Shown: positions 17,350 to 26,860, numbered from the stretch's first letter. The stretch: 64,000 nt of DNA from Stenotrophomonas maltophilia (GCF_004684085.1 NZ_SRHZ01000038.1:1-64000), one strand, 5' to 3'. The notes: generated from the sequence alone by a model not told the origin. A program made the numbers and translations.

Positions 17350-18432
17350 ATGAGTTCGGTTGTGCTGAATGTTGCAAGTCTGTCGCGCCCGTGGAGGGGC
17401 AACGATCCGTTCCTGTTCTGCGCCCACCATATCGACCACTACCCCCCGGCAGATGGCGCAATGGGTGTGCCCGCGCGGTTCCTCGACCTCGATTCGATGG
17501 CGGATGCGCGCCCCCCGAAACAGGCATTCCGCATGTATCACGGCACGCGGATTCCCGGGTTTCCGCGTCATCCCCATCGTGGATTTGAAACCATCACCTA
17601 TGTCCGGCAGGGGCTGGTTGATCACGCCGATTCAATGGGCGGATCTGCCCGCTACGGTGCAGGTGATGTGCAGTGGCTGACGGCAGGGCAGGGCGTGGCC
17701 CATTCGGAGATGTTTCCGCTTGCCGACGATGACCAAGGCAATACGCTGGAGTTGTTCCAGATATGGTTGAACCTGCCAGCGGCAGACAAGATGGCTGCGC
17801 CTGGCTTCAGCATCTTCTGGAGCGAGCAGATTCCTGTGTGGCGGGGCGCAGCGACCCACGGATCAACCACGGTCAATGAGGTGATCGTCATCGCGGGTGA
17901 GTTCCAGCCCGCGCAGGGCAGTGCGCTGAAGCCGCCGCGGCCGCCGCGGGCATCCTGGGCCTCGGCGGTGACCAATGAGGTCGCGCTCTGGCTGATTCGC
18001 CTGTCTCCAGGCCAGTCGATTGAAATTCCTGCGGCCCGCTACAGCGGAACCCGCCGAAGCCTGTACGTCTTTGCCGGCAGCAGTCTTTCAATCGATGGTG
18101 CGGCGTATCCGACGCAAACGCAGATCGAAGTGCGCGCGACGAGATCCTTTGTTGCTGCCAACAGTGGCCAGACGCTGTTGGAAATCCTCCTCATGCAAGG
18201 GCAGCCCATTGCTGAACCGGTGGTCGCCAGTGGCCCATTCGTGATGAATGACGAAGCGGGCCTGCGACAGGCCCATGCAGATTTTTCCGCGACGCAGTTC
18301 GGCGGATGGCCCTGGAGGGAAGATGGCCCGGTACATCCGAAAGCGGCGGGACGATTCTCGTTGCGGGCGCCTGCTGCCTCGACGGAAGCGGAGCGCGATT
18401 GTCCCGTTCCCTCCGACACACCATCCACCTGA
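17350..18432 (+). CDS. Pirin-family protein
   Basis: A 360-aa bicupin. The N-terminal cupin has FRMYHGTRIPGFPRHPHRGFETITYV with the HPHRGFET iron ligands, and GDVQWLTAGQGVAHSEM with further His/Glu ligands, the classic pirin signature. The C-terminal cupin follows (about 195-300), then a 50-aa tail with QFGGWPW. Bacterial pirins include quercetinases and enzymes that modify aromatic electrophiles. With an HxlR regulator and an MDR reductase beside it, a quinone or electrophile response is plausible. Confidence 0.9.
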   Translation: MSSVVLNVASLSRPWRGNDPFLFCAHHIDHYPPADGAMGVPARFLDLDSMADARPPKQAFRMYHGTRIPGFPRHPHRGFETITYVRQGLVDHADSMGGSARYGAGDVQWLTAGQGVAHSEMFPLADDDQGNTLELFQIWLNLPAADKMAAPGFSIFWSEQIPVWRGAATHGSTTVNEVIVIAGEFQPAQGSALKPPRPPRASWASAVTNEVALWLIRLSPGQSIEIPAARYSGTRRSLYVFAGSSLSIDGAAYPTQTQIEVRATRSFVAANSGQTLLEILLMQGQPIAEPVVASGPFVMNDEAGLRQAHADFSATQFGGWPWREDGPVHPKAAGRFSLRAPAASTEAERDCPVPSDTPST

Positions 18433-18521
18433 CGTTGTGAGCTGACAGCGGTTCCCTGAAGCACAGCGGCGGCCTCCATTCGCACCGCGCCATCCCCCAC
18501 AGTCCCGGAGTTCCTGAAGAA

Positions 18522-19442
18522 ATGCTTCCGTCCCAATTCACGATGTTCGTGGCGCGCCAATACGGCGATGCCAGTGTGGTTGAACGCTTGACCGCGAAGA
18601 TGCCCAAGCCAAGCGTAGGCGAGGTCCTGATCGAAGTCAGGGCCGCTGGCATCAACCCCATCGATGCCCGGCGCATGACCGGTGAAGTCCGTCACTCAGC
18701 ATTGCCATTGGCGTTCGGCACTGAGTTCGCCGGCGTAGTGCGAGCGGTGGGCGCGGCGGCGCCGGGCTTTCCGGTGGGCACGGAAGTGCTGGGCTCGGGC
18801 GCAGGATTCACCCATGCCACCCACATCCTGGTTCCGTCCGCGAACCTGATCGCGAAGCCGGCGTCCATGACATGGGAGGTCGCAGGATCGCTGGCGGGTG
18901 CAAGCCAGACGGCCTCGACGATCCTGTCGACATTGAAGCTCGTGGCGGGCAACGCTCTGCTCATCCATGGCGGATCGGGCGGCGTGGGCTCGATCACCGT
19001 GCAGCTTGCGCGACAGGCTGGGGTAACGGTGGTTGCCACGTCGTCGGAAGACAACCTTGCCTATCTCGCCGAGCTCGGCGCGATTGCGGTGGCCTACGGC
19101 CCTGGTCTTGCCGATCGCATCCGCGCAGTGCATCCGACGCCGTTCGATGCCTCGGTCGATATGGCGGGGACCCAGGAGGCGACCTCCGTGTCGCTGGCGC
19201 TGGTGCGCGCTGATGGCCAGATCGCGACGATCGCCGGGAAGCCGATCACCTCGGCGAGGGTCTTCCCGATCTGGGTGTCCCGCAACGTCGAGGAGCTGCG
19301 CAGGGTGGTTGACGGTGTGGCCGATGGCACGTTGCGCTGGAGCGTGAGCCGCACCTACGCCTTCGATGATGCCGCGAAGGCTTACGACGATATCCTCAAG
19401 GGCCATACCCGCGGCAAATCGGTGCTTCTGTTGCCGCAGTGA
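18522..19442 (+). CDS. Zinc-independent MDR / quinone oxidoreductase
   Basis: A 306-aa NADP-dependent medium-chain reductase. The catalytic domain starts with MFVARQYGDASVVERLTAKMPKPSVGEVLIEVRAAGINPID. The Rossmann domain has LLIHGGSGGVGSITVQLARQAG (about 145-166). Zinc ligands are absent, as in quinone oxidoreductases. It lies 89 bases downstream of pirin on the same strand and probably belongs to the same HxlR-controlled unit. Confidence 0.88.
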   Translation: MLPSQFTMFVARQYGDASVVERLTAKMPKPSVGEVLIEVRAAGINPIDARRMTGEVRHSALPLAFGTEFAGVVRAVGAAAPGFPVGTEVLGSGAGFTHATHILVPSANLIAKPASMTWEVAGSLAGASQTASTILSTLKLVAGNALLIHGGSGGVGSITVQLARQAGVTVVATSSEDNLAYLAELGAIAVAYGPGLADRIRAVHPTPFDASVDMAGTQEATSVSLALVRADGQIATIAGKPITSARVFPIWVSRNVEELRRVVDGVADGTLRWSVSRTYAFDDAAKAYDDILKGHTRGKSVLLLPQ

Positions 19443-19510
19443 CGACAGGCTGCTGCTGTGTCCCGGAAGTGTCTGGGACGAGGTAGGAGGGTCATGTGGA
19501 TCCGGCGGTA

Positions 19511-20512
19511 TCAGCAGCCAACCAGGCGGTCGGCTGCGATACCGCCGCGATGCTGGCTGCGGTACTCGGTAGGACTCGCAGCGACCTGACCTCGGAAGTG
19601 CCGACGGAAGGATTCCTGCGAACCAAAGCCGGCCTGTTCTGCAATCCACTGCAGTGGCCGGTCGGTGGTTTCCAGCAGCTCGCGCGCGAAAGCTACGCGC
19701 TCGCGGATCAGCCAGTCGATGGGTGACAGCCCGGTGGCTTCCAGGAACTGCCGTTGCAGCGTGCGTTGGCTGAGCGCGGCCTGCTCGGCGAGGCTGCCCA
19801 GTGAGTGTGGCTCGCGCAGGTTGCGGCGCATCCATTCCATCAGCTTTGCCAGCCGCGTGGGCTCGCCATGCGGAATGGCGCGGCTGACGCGCTGGCTGCG
19901 TTCGGCATCACGCCATGGCGCCAGTACCAGCCGTTCGGCCACAAGGTTGGCCACGCGCGCGCCGTAATCCTTGCGCACCATGTGCAGCATCATGTCCATG
20001 CCGGTGGCCGAGCCGGCCGAGGTGATGATGCTGCCGGTGTCCACGTACAGCGCATCCTCGCGCACATCGATACGTGGGAAGTCGCGTGCCAGCGCTTCGG
20101 TGAGGCGCCAGTGGGTGGTGGCCTGGCGGCCATCGAGCAGCCCGGCCCAGGCCAGCACGAAGGCGCCAGAGCAGATCGAGGCGATGCGCGCGCCGCGTGC
20201 GTGGGCTCGGATGAGCGCATCGAGCAGTGCCTGCGGCGGGCGCTCGCTGGGTTCGCGCCAACCGGGGATGACGATGATGTCGGCGTCATCAACTGTGCTG
20301 AGATCGTAGGGAAGCTGCACCTGCGTGCCGCCGAGCATGCGCAGCGCACCGGGTTCGCCCGCGCACAGCTGGGTGCGGTACCAGGCGACGCCGAGTTCCG
20401 GCCGTACCGGCGCGAACAGCCCCACCGCACAGCCGAATTCGAACAGCCCCTGGCCGTGGCAGGCGACGATGGCGACGAGCGGCGCAGTGGGATCGGCGGG
20501 TGGGCTGGGCAT
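19511..20512 (-). CDS. GlxA/FtrA-type AraC regulator
   Basis: A 333-aa regulator. The N-terminal DJ-1/PfpI-like domain (about 10-190) has IVIPGWREP and IASICSGAFVLAWAGLLDGRQATTHW with the conserved Cys. The C-terminal AraC helix-turn-helix pair (about 220-320) has LGSLAEQAALSQRTLQRQF and LQWIAEQAGFGSQESFRRHF. The layout matches FtrA/GlxA-type activators. It diverges from the TonB receptor that opens the sulfur cluster, 260 bases away, and could control it, though its place after the pirin unit is equally compatible with an independent role. Confidence 0.9.
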   Translation of the reverse strand: MPSPPADPTAPLVAIVACHGQGLFEFGCAVGLFAPVRPELGVAWYRTQLCAGEPGALRMLGGTQVQLPYDLSTVDDADIIVIPGWREPSERPPQALLDALIRAHARGARIASICSGAFVLAWAGLLDGRQATTHWRLTEALARDFPRIDVREDALYVDTGSIITSAGSATGMDMMLHMVRKDYGARVANLVAERLVLAPWRDAERSQRVSRAIPHGEPTRLAKLMEWMRRNLREPHSLGSLAEQAALSQRTLQRQFLEATGLSPIDWLIRERVAFARELLETTDRPLQWIAEQAGFGSQESFRRHFRGQVAASPTEYRSQHRGGIAADRLVGC

Positions 20513-20592
20513 GGCTTGATGCTACGGGGGGCGGTGCGTGGCGCTGAGTGGTGCGCCGGCATGAGGAGATACCTGCGGGGTATATGGAAACC

Positions 20593-20629
20593 GGGGTCGG
20601 ATCCCTTCCGCAGGAAGGGCTCTGACCCC
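20593..20629. repeat. REP palindrome of the GGGGTC..GACCCC class
   Basis: Seventeen-base arms around GCA pair at all but two positions: GGGGTCGGATCCCTTCC with GGAAGGGCTCTGACCCC. The class lacks GTAG and is distinct from SMAG elements. Two more copies lie at 53435-53499. Confidence 0.75.
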
Positions 20630-20671
20630 GTGCGTGCAGGCCGCCTAACGTCATTACCAGCGGTCATGTGG

Positions 20672-20686
20672 GTGGCCGGATATGAC
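20672..20686 (+). promoter_or_regulatory. 15-bp repeated motif upstream of the TonB receptor
   Basis: GTGGCCGGATATGAC occurs here and, identically, at 24028-24042 upstream of the DUF3088 gene of the same cluster. Both copies precede a gene of the proposed sulfur unit, so a shared regulator-binding or promoter element is likely. Confidence 0.5.
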
Positions 20687-20772
20687 GGTTGGGTGACGTG
20701 ATCCCGCCTGTCGCGCCGGGTGAACAGGCCCTTGAATGGAAGCGTGTTTCCGGCCCACCCCCACGAGCCCCC

Positions 20773-23349
20773 ATGCCTGCCGCCCACGCTCCTGTCCTGA
20801 GTACTCTCGCCGTCCTGATCTCGGCCGTCCTCGCCGCGTCGCCCAGCCACGCGGCTGAAGCCGATGCGGATCCTGCCACCACCGCCGCGACGGCCAACGT
20901 GGCGGCATCCACGCTGGACGCGGTGGTGGTGACCGGTTCGCGCACCAGCACGCGCACGGTAAAGAACAGCTCCACGCCCATCGATGTGATCTCCGCCGAG
21001 GACCTCGCTGCAACCGGCCAGGGCAACCTGCTGGAAGCGCTGCAACGCAGCCTGCCGTCGCTCAGCCAGATCGGCGGCTACCAGAGCGACCAGGAAAGCC
21101 TGATCCGCGGCTATCAGCTGCGCAACCTGTCACCGGGCTACACGCTGGTGCTGGTGAACGGCAAGCGCCGCAATGCCAGTGCCTATGTGAGCGGGGCAAA
21201 TGGCGGCGGATATCCGGGCCACGCCTGGGCCGATCTGGCGCTGATTCCGGTCTCGGCCATCGACCACGTGGAAGTGCTGCGCGATGGCGCCTCGGCCATC
21301 TACGGCTCGGACGCGATCACCGGCGTGGTCAACGTGATCCTGAAATCGCAGGCCCACGGTGGTGATGTGTCCGTGGAAAGCGGGCAGAGCACCGATGGCG
21401 ATGGCTCGCGCACCAGCGTGCGCGCCAACGTCGGCTTGCCGTGGGGTGCCGATGGCTTCGTCAATCTGTCCGGCGAGACCACCCGCCAGCATCATGCAAT
21501 CCGCACCCGCCGCTACATCGACGGCTATCTGAGCTACCCGGCGGTGGATGCGAGCGGCAACCTGGTGGCGCTGCGGCCGAACAATCGATTGCCAGCAGGT
21601 GCTGCGCCGAACCCGGCCGAGGCCAACCGCGATGCCGAAGCCAACATCATCCTCAGCTCGCCATCGTATGCGTTGAAGGCCTTCGCGGTGAATGTGGGCC
21701 ATGGCCTGGGCGAAAGTGCGCAGTTCTACGCCAACGCCACCGCCAGCGACCGCACCGCACAGGCGATCCAGAACTTCCGTCTGCCGGCGACCATCTTCAC
21801 CACCTACAAGGCACCTGGGGTGCTGAGTGTGTTTCCAGACGGCTTCCTGCCGGTGCTGGAAACCAAAGAGAAGCAGTACACCGGCACCGCAGGCGTGAAA
21901 GGGCAGTTTGCAGGCTGGGACTACGACGCCAGCCTGACCGGCAACCGCAGCACGGTGCGCACCTATACGCGAAACTCGGTGAACTACTCGCTGCCGTATC
22001 CCGGTTCGCCCACCGATTTCTATGACGGCAAGCTGGATTACCAGCAGGGCATCGCCAACCTGGACCTGCGCCGCGGCTTCGAGGTGGCGGCCTTTGCTTC
22101 GCCGCTGGAAGTGAGCGCAGGCGCCGAATACCAGCACGAACAGTATGAGCGCGGGGCAGGGCAGTGGGAGTCGTACACCGGCTTCGGTGCCGCGGCCTTC
22201 GTCGGCTATTCGACTGCCGATGCGGTGAAGGCTACCCGCAACAGCAAGGCGGTGTACGTGGGTGCGGCCACCAACATCACCTCACGCTGGTATCTGGATG
22301 CGGCCGCGCGCTGGGAAGACCATTCCGACTTCGGCAGCGTCTCCACCGGCCGCCTGACCACGCGCTTCGACTTCACCGACGCGCTGGGTGTGCGCGCGAC
22401 GGTCAGCAACGGCTTCCATGCGCCCAGCCTGGGCGCACAGTTCTACCAAGCCACGGGCAGCTGCCCGTGCGGCACCACGCTGGTGGCGCAGGTGTCTTCG
22501 CCGGCGGCGATCGCGCTGGGTGCCGCGCCGCTGAAGCCGGAAAAGGCCACCAACTACAGCCTGGGCGTGACCTGGGACCCGAGCCCGGCGTTCCATCTGG
22601 CAGTGGATGCGTACCAGATCGACATCCGTGGCCAGCTGGGCCAGTCCAGCCAGATCGGCTACAACGCGCAGGATCCGGCACGTGTCACCGACAACAGCGG
22701 CACGGTGCTGAGTGCGGCGCAGAAGAACACGATCGATGCGCTGCTGGGTTCGGCCGGCATCAGCATCCTGCCGGGTGATGCGTTCTATGCCAGCTATTTC
22801 ACCAATGTGGGCAACACCCGTACACGCGGCGTCGAGCTGACCCTGGAAGCGAACCAGGAAACGGCGTGGGGCAAGCTGCGCTGGAGCTACGCGGCCAACG
22901 TCGGCCGTACCACCATCCAGAAGGTCAGCGACATTCCGGCGGCGCTGCAGGGGCTGCCGAACATCAACCTGCTGACCAAGTCCAGCGAGTACGCGCTGCG
23001 CTTCCGCACGCCCAGCTACACCCAGGTGGCTGGGCTGGGCTGGCAGAACGGGCGCTGGCGTTCGAATGTCGATTTCACCTACTACGGCCCGATCAAGCGC
23101 CTGAACAACGGCGTGGAGTACAAGCAGCCGCCGGTGCTGGTGACCAACCTGTCTGGTGGCGTGGAACTGGGAGCGGGCTGGAGCGCGGCGCTGGGCATCA
23201 ACAACGTGTTCGACAAGCGCACCCGCAAGGTGCCCGAGTACGCGCGCAGTGCCACCGACGTGGCCAGCATCGAGACGACGTGGGATAGCGGCGATGTGCT
23301 GGGCAATGTGGGTACGTATTGGTATGGGCGGGTCAATTACCGGTTTTGA
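20773..23349 (+). CDS. TonB-dependent outer-membrane receptor
   Basis: An 858-aa receptor from the ATG at 20773, which is followed by a signal peptide ending in SHAAEAD; a GTG-led upstream frame would put 28 extra residues before the signal. The plug domain (about residues 70-190) begins LDAVVVTGSRTSTRTVKNSSTPIDVIS and has VLVNGKRRNASA and VEVLRDGASAIYGSDAITGVVNVIL. The beta-barrel fills the rest and ends in the aromatic NYRF. It imports a substrate with TonB energy. Its position suggests uptake of an organosulfur compound for the enzymes downstream. Confidence 0.93.
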   Translation: MPAAHAPVLSTLAVLISAVLAASPSHAAEADADPATTAATANVAASTLDAVVVTGSRTSTRTVKNSSTPIDVISAEDLAATGQGNLLEALQRSLPSLSQIGGYQSDQESLIRGYQLRNLSPGYTLVLVNGKRRNASAYVSGANGGGYPGHAWADLALIPVSAIDHVEVLRDGASAIYGSDAITGVVNVILKSQAHGGDVSVESGQSTDGDGSRTSVRANVGLPWGADGFVNLSGETTRQHHAIRTRRYIDGYLSYPAVDASGNLVALRPNNRLPAGAAPNPAEANRDAEANIILSSPSYALKAFAVNVGHGLGESAQFYANATASDRTAQAIQNFRLPATIFTTYKAPGVLSVFPDGFLPVLETKEKQYTGTAGVKGQFAGWDYDASLTGNRSTVRTYTRNSVNYSLPYPGSPTDFYDGKLDYQQGIANLDLRRGFEVAAFASPLEVSAGAEYQHEQYERGAGQWESYTGFGAAAFVGYSTADAVKATRNSKAVYVGAATNITSRWYLDAAARWEDHSDFGSVSTGRLTTRFDFTDALGVRATVSNGFHAPSLGAQFYQATGSCPCGTTLVAQVSSPAAIALGAAPLKPEKATNYSLGVTWDPSPAFHLAVDAYQIDIRGQLGQSSQIGYNAQDPARVTDNSGTVLSAAQKNTIDALLGSAGISILPGDAFYASYFTNVGNTRTRGVELTLEANQETAWGKLRWSYAANVGRTTIQKVSDIPAALQGLPNINLLTKSSEYALRFRTPSYTQVAGLGWQNGRWRSNVDFTYYGPIKRLNNGVEYKQPPVLVTNLSGGVELGAGWSAALGINNVFDKRTRKVPEYARSATDVASIETTWDSGDVLGNVGTYWYGRVNYRF

Positions 23350-23401
23350 GGTTCACGCCAAAGGCGGCCGGACGTAGTTCGGCATCATCGAGGAGCAGTT
23401 C

Positions 23402-23983
23402 ATGTCTTCTGCATTGAAGGTGGTTGCATTGGTGGGGTCGCCGACCAGTTCGGCGACATCGCGCACGTTGCTGCTGGTGCGGCATCTGCTGGCGTCGCTG
23501 CAGCAGCGGGTGCATGCCAGCGTGGAGCTGGTGGAGCTGGCGCCGATCGCGCGCTCGCTGGGCCAGTCGTTGTCGCGCGGTGAAGTGGAGCCGGCGGTGG
23601 AGCAGGCGTTGCAGACCATCGAGGCTGCCGAGCTGCTGGTGGTGGCCGCACCGGTGCACCGTGGATCGTACCCGGGGTTGTTCAAGCACCTGGTGGATTT
23701 CATCGAACTGGAGGCGCTGGTGGATACGCCGGTGCTGCTGGCGGCGACCGGAGGCAGTGAGCGCCATGCACTGGTGATCGATCACCAGCTGCGGCCGTTG
23801 TTCAGTTTCCTGCAGGCGCACACGCTGCCGATTGGCGTGTATGCCACGCCGGCCGACTTCGATGGCGAGCACATCAACAGTACCGCCTTGCAGGCGCGGA
23901 TCGCGCTGGCGACCGAGCGCGCGGCCGGGCATCTGGCCACGCAGGGCCTGGCGGTAGCGGCACCGCTGCGACGTATTGCCTGA
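23402..23983 (+). CDS. msuE: NADPH-dependent FMN reductase (MsuE/SsuE type)
   Basis: A 193-aa flavodoxin-fold protein. VVALVGSPTSSATSRTLLLVRHLL holds the phosphate-binding loop, and VVAAPVHRGSYPGLFKHLVDFIELEAL the flavin-contact segment of SsuE/MsuE reductases. It would supply FMNH2 to the two flavin monooxygenases downstream. RBS GAGGAG precedes the ATG. It lies 52 bases after the TonB receptor. Confidence 0.9.
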   Translation: MSSALKVVALVGSPTSSATSRTLLLVRHLLASLQQRVHASVELVELAPIARSLGQSLSRGEVEPAVEQALQTIEAAELLVVAAPVHRGSYPGLFKHLVDFIELEALVDTPVLLAATGGSERHALVIDHQLRPLFSFLQAHTLPIGVYATPADFDGEHINSTALQARIALATERAAGHLATQGLAVAAPLRRIA

Positions 23984-24027
23984 CGCCATAACCGGCGGCC
24001 CTTTGCTTATGGCCAAGGCGCATCTGC

Positions 24028-24042
24028 GTGGCCGGATATGAC
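24028..24042 (+). promoter_or_regulatory. Second copy of the 15-bp motif
   Basis: GTGGCCGGATATGAC, identical to 20672-20686, lies 98 bases before the GTG start of the DUF3088 gene. It may mark a second promoter inside the cluster. Confidence 0.5.
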
Positions 24043-24139
24043 CGCCGATTGTCGCCAGGCATCGCTGTCGCCGCCGCTGGCATCTCTAGCATCGATATCG
24101 AAGCGGCATCGCATTGCCGGCACAGATGAGGACCACCCC

Positions 24140-24502
24140 GTGACGCTCGACGCAGCAAGCAAACCCATCCTGTTCCTGCTCGACCGCGAGTTCGAGGATG
24201 GCCAGATTCCCGGCCAGCGCTTCTTCTGCCGGCACAGCCTATTGCTGGAAGGTGCCCTGTCGAGCATCGACGGCCTCGACGCGCAGCTGGACGTACGCCG
24301 CATTGGTTTCGCGCGGCCGCGCCGTGAGGTGATCGCCGAGATCGGCGAGCAGGACCAGTCGCTGCCGAAGCTGGTGCTGCCGCAGGGCGTGCGCAGCGAG
24401 CTTGCCAGCGGCGCGCACCAGGAACGCCAATACATCTCCGGTGCCGAGCCGATCCTGGCCGCGCTGAATGGACTGCTCGGCATTCCCGTGGCCCACCCCT
24501 GA
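24140..24502 (+). CDS. DUF3088 protein
   Basis: A 120-aa protein from GTG at 24140, preceded by GATGAGGACC; a longer frame from 24038 runs over the 15-bp motif and lacks a ribosome-binding site. PILFLLDREFEDGQIPGQRFFC and DVRRIGFARPRREVIAEIGEQDQSLPKLVLP are the DUF3088 signature. The shape suggests a small thioredoxin-like fold, perhaps parallel to the glutaredoxin-like CmoI of the B. subtilis system, but only one cysteine is in the expected active-site region (FFCRHS), so redox chemistry is doubtful. Confidence 0.75.
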   Translation: MTLDAASKPILFLLDREFEDGQIPGQRFFCRHSLLLEGALSSIDGLDAQLDVRRIGFARPRREVIAEIGEQDQSLPKLVLPQGVRSELASGAHQERQYISGAEPILAALNGLLGIPVAHP

Positions 24503-24516
24503 GCGAGGACGCGACC

Positions 24517-25494
24517 ATGAGTTATCAGATCAGCGTGTTGGACAAGAGCCCGGTGGCCGAAGGTGCCTCGCCGGAGCAGGCGCTGCGCAACAGCCTGCAG
24601 CTGGCGCAGCGCGCCGAGCAGTTGGGCTATCACCGGTACTGGTTTGCCGAGCACCATGCTGCACCGACGCTGGCCAGCCCCGCACCGGAAGTGCTGGCGG
24701 CCTGGGTGCTGGCGCAGACCCGGCGCATCCGCATCGGCAGTGGCGGGGTGATGTTGCGCCACTACGCGCCGTACAAGGTGGCGGAGAATTTCAATCTGCT
24801 GGCGGCATTGGCGCCAGGGCGCGTGGATCTGGGCGTGGGCAAGGCGCCGGGTGGCCTGCCAGCGTCGACTGCCGCGCTGGCGGCCGGGCGTCCGCCGTTC
24901 GCCGACTTCGACCAGCAACTGCGCGACCTGGAAGGCTATCTGTCCGGCGCCGAAAGCGAGGCGTTGGCGCGGCCGGTTCCGCAGCAGGCGCCGGAACGCT
25001 TCCTGCTCGGGGCCAGCCCGCAGAGCGCACAGCAGGCGGCCGAGCTGGGCTGGCGCTTCGTCTACGCCGCGCACTTCGATGGTGACCCGAAGCACATCGA
25101 GGCGGCGTTCGATGCCTATCGCAGCGTCTCCTCGCAGCTACCGCTGTTGGCCACGGTGGCCTTCGCCGCGCCGACTGCCGAAGCGGCCGCGCGTCACATC
25201 GGTGCGCTGCGGGTCTACAAGCTGCACCTCGGTCCTGCGCAGACGGTGAACCTGCCCAGCCCCGAAGCGGCGGCCGAGTACGCGCGCCAGGTGGGCGTGG
25301 CCGATTTCCGCATCGAGGAGACACGCCCGAGCGTGCTGTCCGGTGATGAGCAGCACGTGCGTGACGAACTGGATGCGCTGCACCGGCGTTTCGGCGTGGG
25401 CGAGTTCATCCTCGATGCGCCGGTGGCTGACCTCGACGCACGCCTGACATCCCTTGAACTGCTGTCGCCCGCGCCACGCGCGGCGGTGGCCTGA
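24517..25494 (+). CDS. LLM-class flavin-dependent oxidoreductase
   Basis: A 325-aa luciferase-like monooxygenase. It begins YQISVLDKSPVAEGASPEQALRNSLQLAQRAEQLGYHRYWFAEHH and has IRIGSGGVMLRHYAPYKVAENFNLL and APGRVDLGVGKAPGG, the standard single-component LLM pattern. It needs reduced flavin, provided by the upstream reductase. It corresponds in context to CmoO in B. subtilis. The substrate is inferred to be an organosulfur compound. Confidence 0.9.
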   Translation: MSYQISVLDKSPVAEGASPEQALRNSLQLAQRAEQLGYHRYWFAEHHAAPTLASPAPEVLAAWVLAQTRRIRIGSGGVMLRHYAPYKVAENFNLLAALAPGRVDLGVGKAPGGLPASTAALAAGRPPFADFDQQLRDLEGYLSGAESEALARPVPQQAPERFLLGASPQSAQQAAELGWRFVYAAHFDGDPKHIEAAFDAYRSVSSQLPLLATVAFAAPTAEAAARHIGALRVYKLHLGPAQTVNLPSPEAAAEYARQVGVADFRIEETRPSVLSGDEQHVRDELDALHRRFGVGEFILDAPVADLDARLTSLELLSPAPRAAVA

Positions 25495-25512
25495 CCTGCA
25501 GGAGCGATTCCC

Positions 25513-26856
25513 ATGAGCACGACCCCGCGCCACATTCCGTTCGGCATCATGCTGCAGGGCCCCGGCAGCCACATGCATGCCTGGAAGCACCCGTCCAACC
25601 CGGCCGACGCCAGCGTCAACCTGCAGTTCTACATCGACATCGCGCGCACCGCCGAGGACAACGGCATCGCCTTCGGCTTCGTGGCCGACGGCCTGTACAT
25701 CAACGAGAAGTCGATCCCGCACTTCCTCAACCGTTTCGAGCCGATCTCGCTGCTGTCGGCGTTGGCAACGGCAACGAAGAAGATCGGCCTGGCCGGTACG
25801 CTGTCCACGTCCTACAGCGATCCGTTCACCGTGGCCCGCCAGTTCGCCTCGCTGGATCTGCTCAGTGGCGGCCGAGCCGGCTGGAACGTGGTGACCTCGC
25901 CACTGGAGGGCTCGGGCCGCAACTATGGCCGGCCGCACCCGGAGCATGCGCTGCGCTATCAGATCGCTGACGAGTATCTGGAGGTGGTGCAGGGGCTGTG
26001 GGATTCCTGGGACGACGACGCCTTCGTGCGCGAGCGCGACAGCGGCACGTTCTTCGCGCCGGAGAAGTTCCGCCGGCTCGACCACAAGGGCCGCTTCTTC
26101 CAGGTGGAAGGCCCGCTCAACATCCAGCGCTCGCCACAGGGCCAGCCGGTGATCTTCCAGGCGGGTTCGTCCGACGATGGCATTGCCTTGGCCGGCAAGT
26201 ACGCCGATGCGGTGTTCACCCATTCGCCGTCGCTGGAAGAGACCCGCGCATTCACCCAGAAGGTGAAGAACTCGGCAATCGCGCACGGCCGCAGCGGCAA
26301 TGACGTGAAGATCTTCCCGGGTATCGGCCCCATCGTCGGCCGCACTGCCGAGGAGGCCGAAGCCAAGTACCAGGCGATTGCCGCACTGGCCACGCTTGAG
26401 GACGCACTGGCCTATCTCGGCCGCTTCTTCGACCACCACGATTTCAGCCAGTACGATCCGGATGCACCCTTCCCGGAACTGGGCGACATCGGCAGCAATT
26501 CGTTCCGTTCCACCACCGACCGCATCAAGCAGGATGCGCGTGCGAAGGGCCTGAGCCTGCGCCAAGTGGCGTTGGAAGCGGTGAGCCCGCGACCGAACTT
26601 CATCGGCACGCCGGAGCATGTGGCCGATGAGTTGATCCGCTGGTTCGATGCCGGTGCCAGCGACGGCTTCATCCTTGGATTCGCTGCACAGCGCGAAGGC
26701 CTGGACGATTTCGTGACCCAGGTGCTGCCGATCCTGCAGGCGCGCGGCTACCACCAGCGCGAGCTTGAAGGGCAGACCCTGCGCGAGCATCTGGGCCTGC
26801 CGTACAAGGCCAGCCGTCATGCGACCGATGCCGAACCGGCGCGGAAGGTGGGGTAG
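25513..26856 (+). CDS. NtaA/SnaA/DszA-type flavin monooxygenase
   Basis: A 447-aa monooxygenase of the NtaA/SnaA/DszA(SoxA) family: an N-terminal TIM barrel, FGFVADGLYI, LAGTLSTSYSDPFTVARQFASLDLLSGGRAGWNVVTS, NYGRPHPEHALRYQIADEYLEV and FFQVEGPLNIQRSPQG. These enzymes use FMNH2 and O2 to cleave C-S or C-N bonds. CmoJ of the B. subtilis S-alkylcysteine salvage operon is in the same family. It follows the LLM gene by 18 bases behind the ribosome-binding site AGGAGC. Confidence 0.92.
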   Translation: MSTTPRHIPFGIMLQGPGSHMHAWKHPSNPADASVNLQFYIDIARTAEDNGIAFGFVADGLYINEKSIPHFLNRFEPISLLSALATATKKIGLAGTLSTSYSDPFTVARQFASLDLLSGGRAGWNVVTSPLEGSGRNYGRPHPEHALRYQIADEYLEVVQGLWDSWDDDAFVRERDSGTFFAPEKFRRLDHKGRFFQVEGPLNIQRSPQGQPVIFQAGSSDDGIALAGKYADAVFTHSPSLEETRAFTQKVKNSAIAHGRSGNDVKIFPGIGPIVGRTAEEAEAKYQAIAALATLEDALAYLGRFFDHHDFSQYDPDAPFPELGDIGSNSFRSTTDRIKQDARAKGLSLRQVALEAVSPRPNFIGTPEHVADELIRWFDAGASDGFILGFAAQREGLDDFVTQVLPILQARGYHQRELEGQTLREHLGLPYKASRHATDAEPARKVG

Positions 26857-26860
26857 GGCG

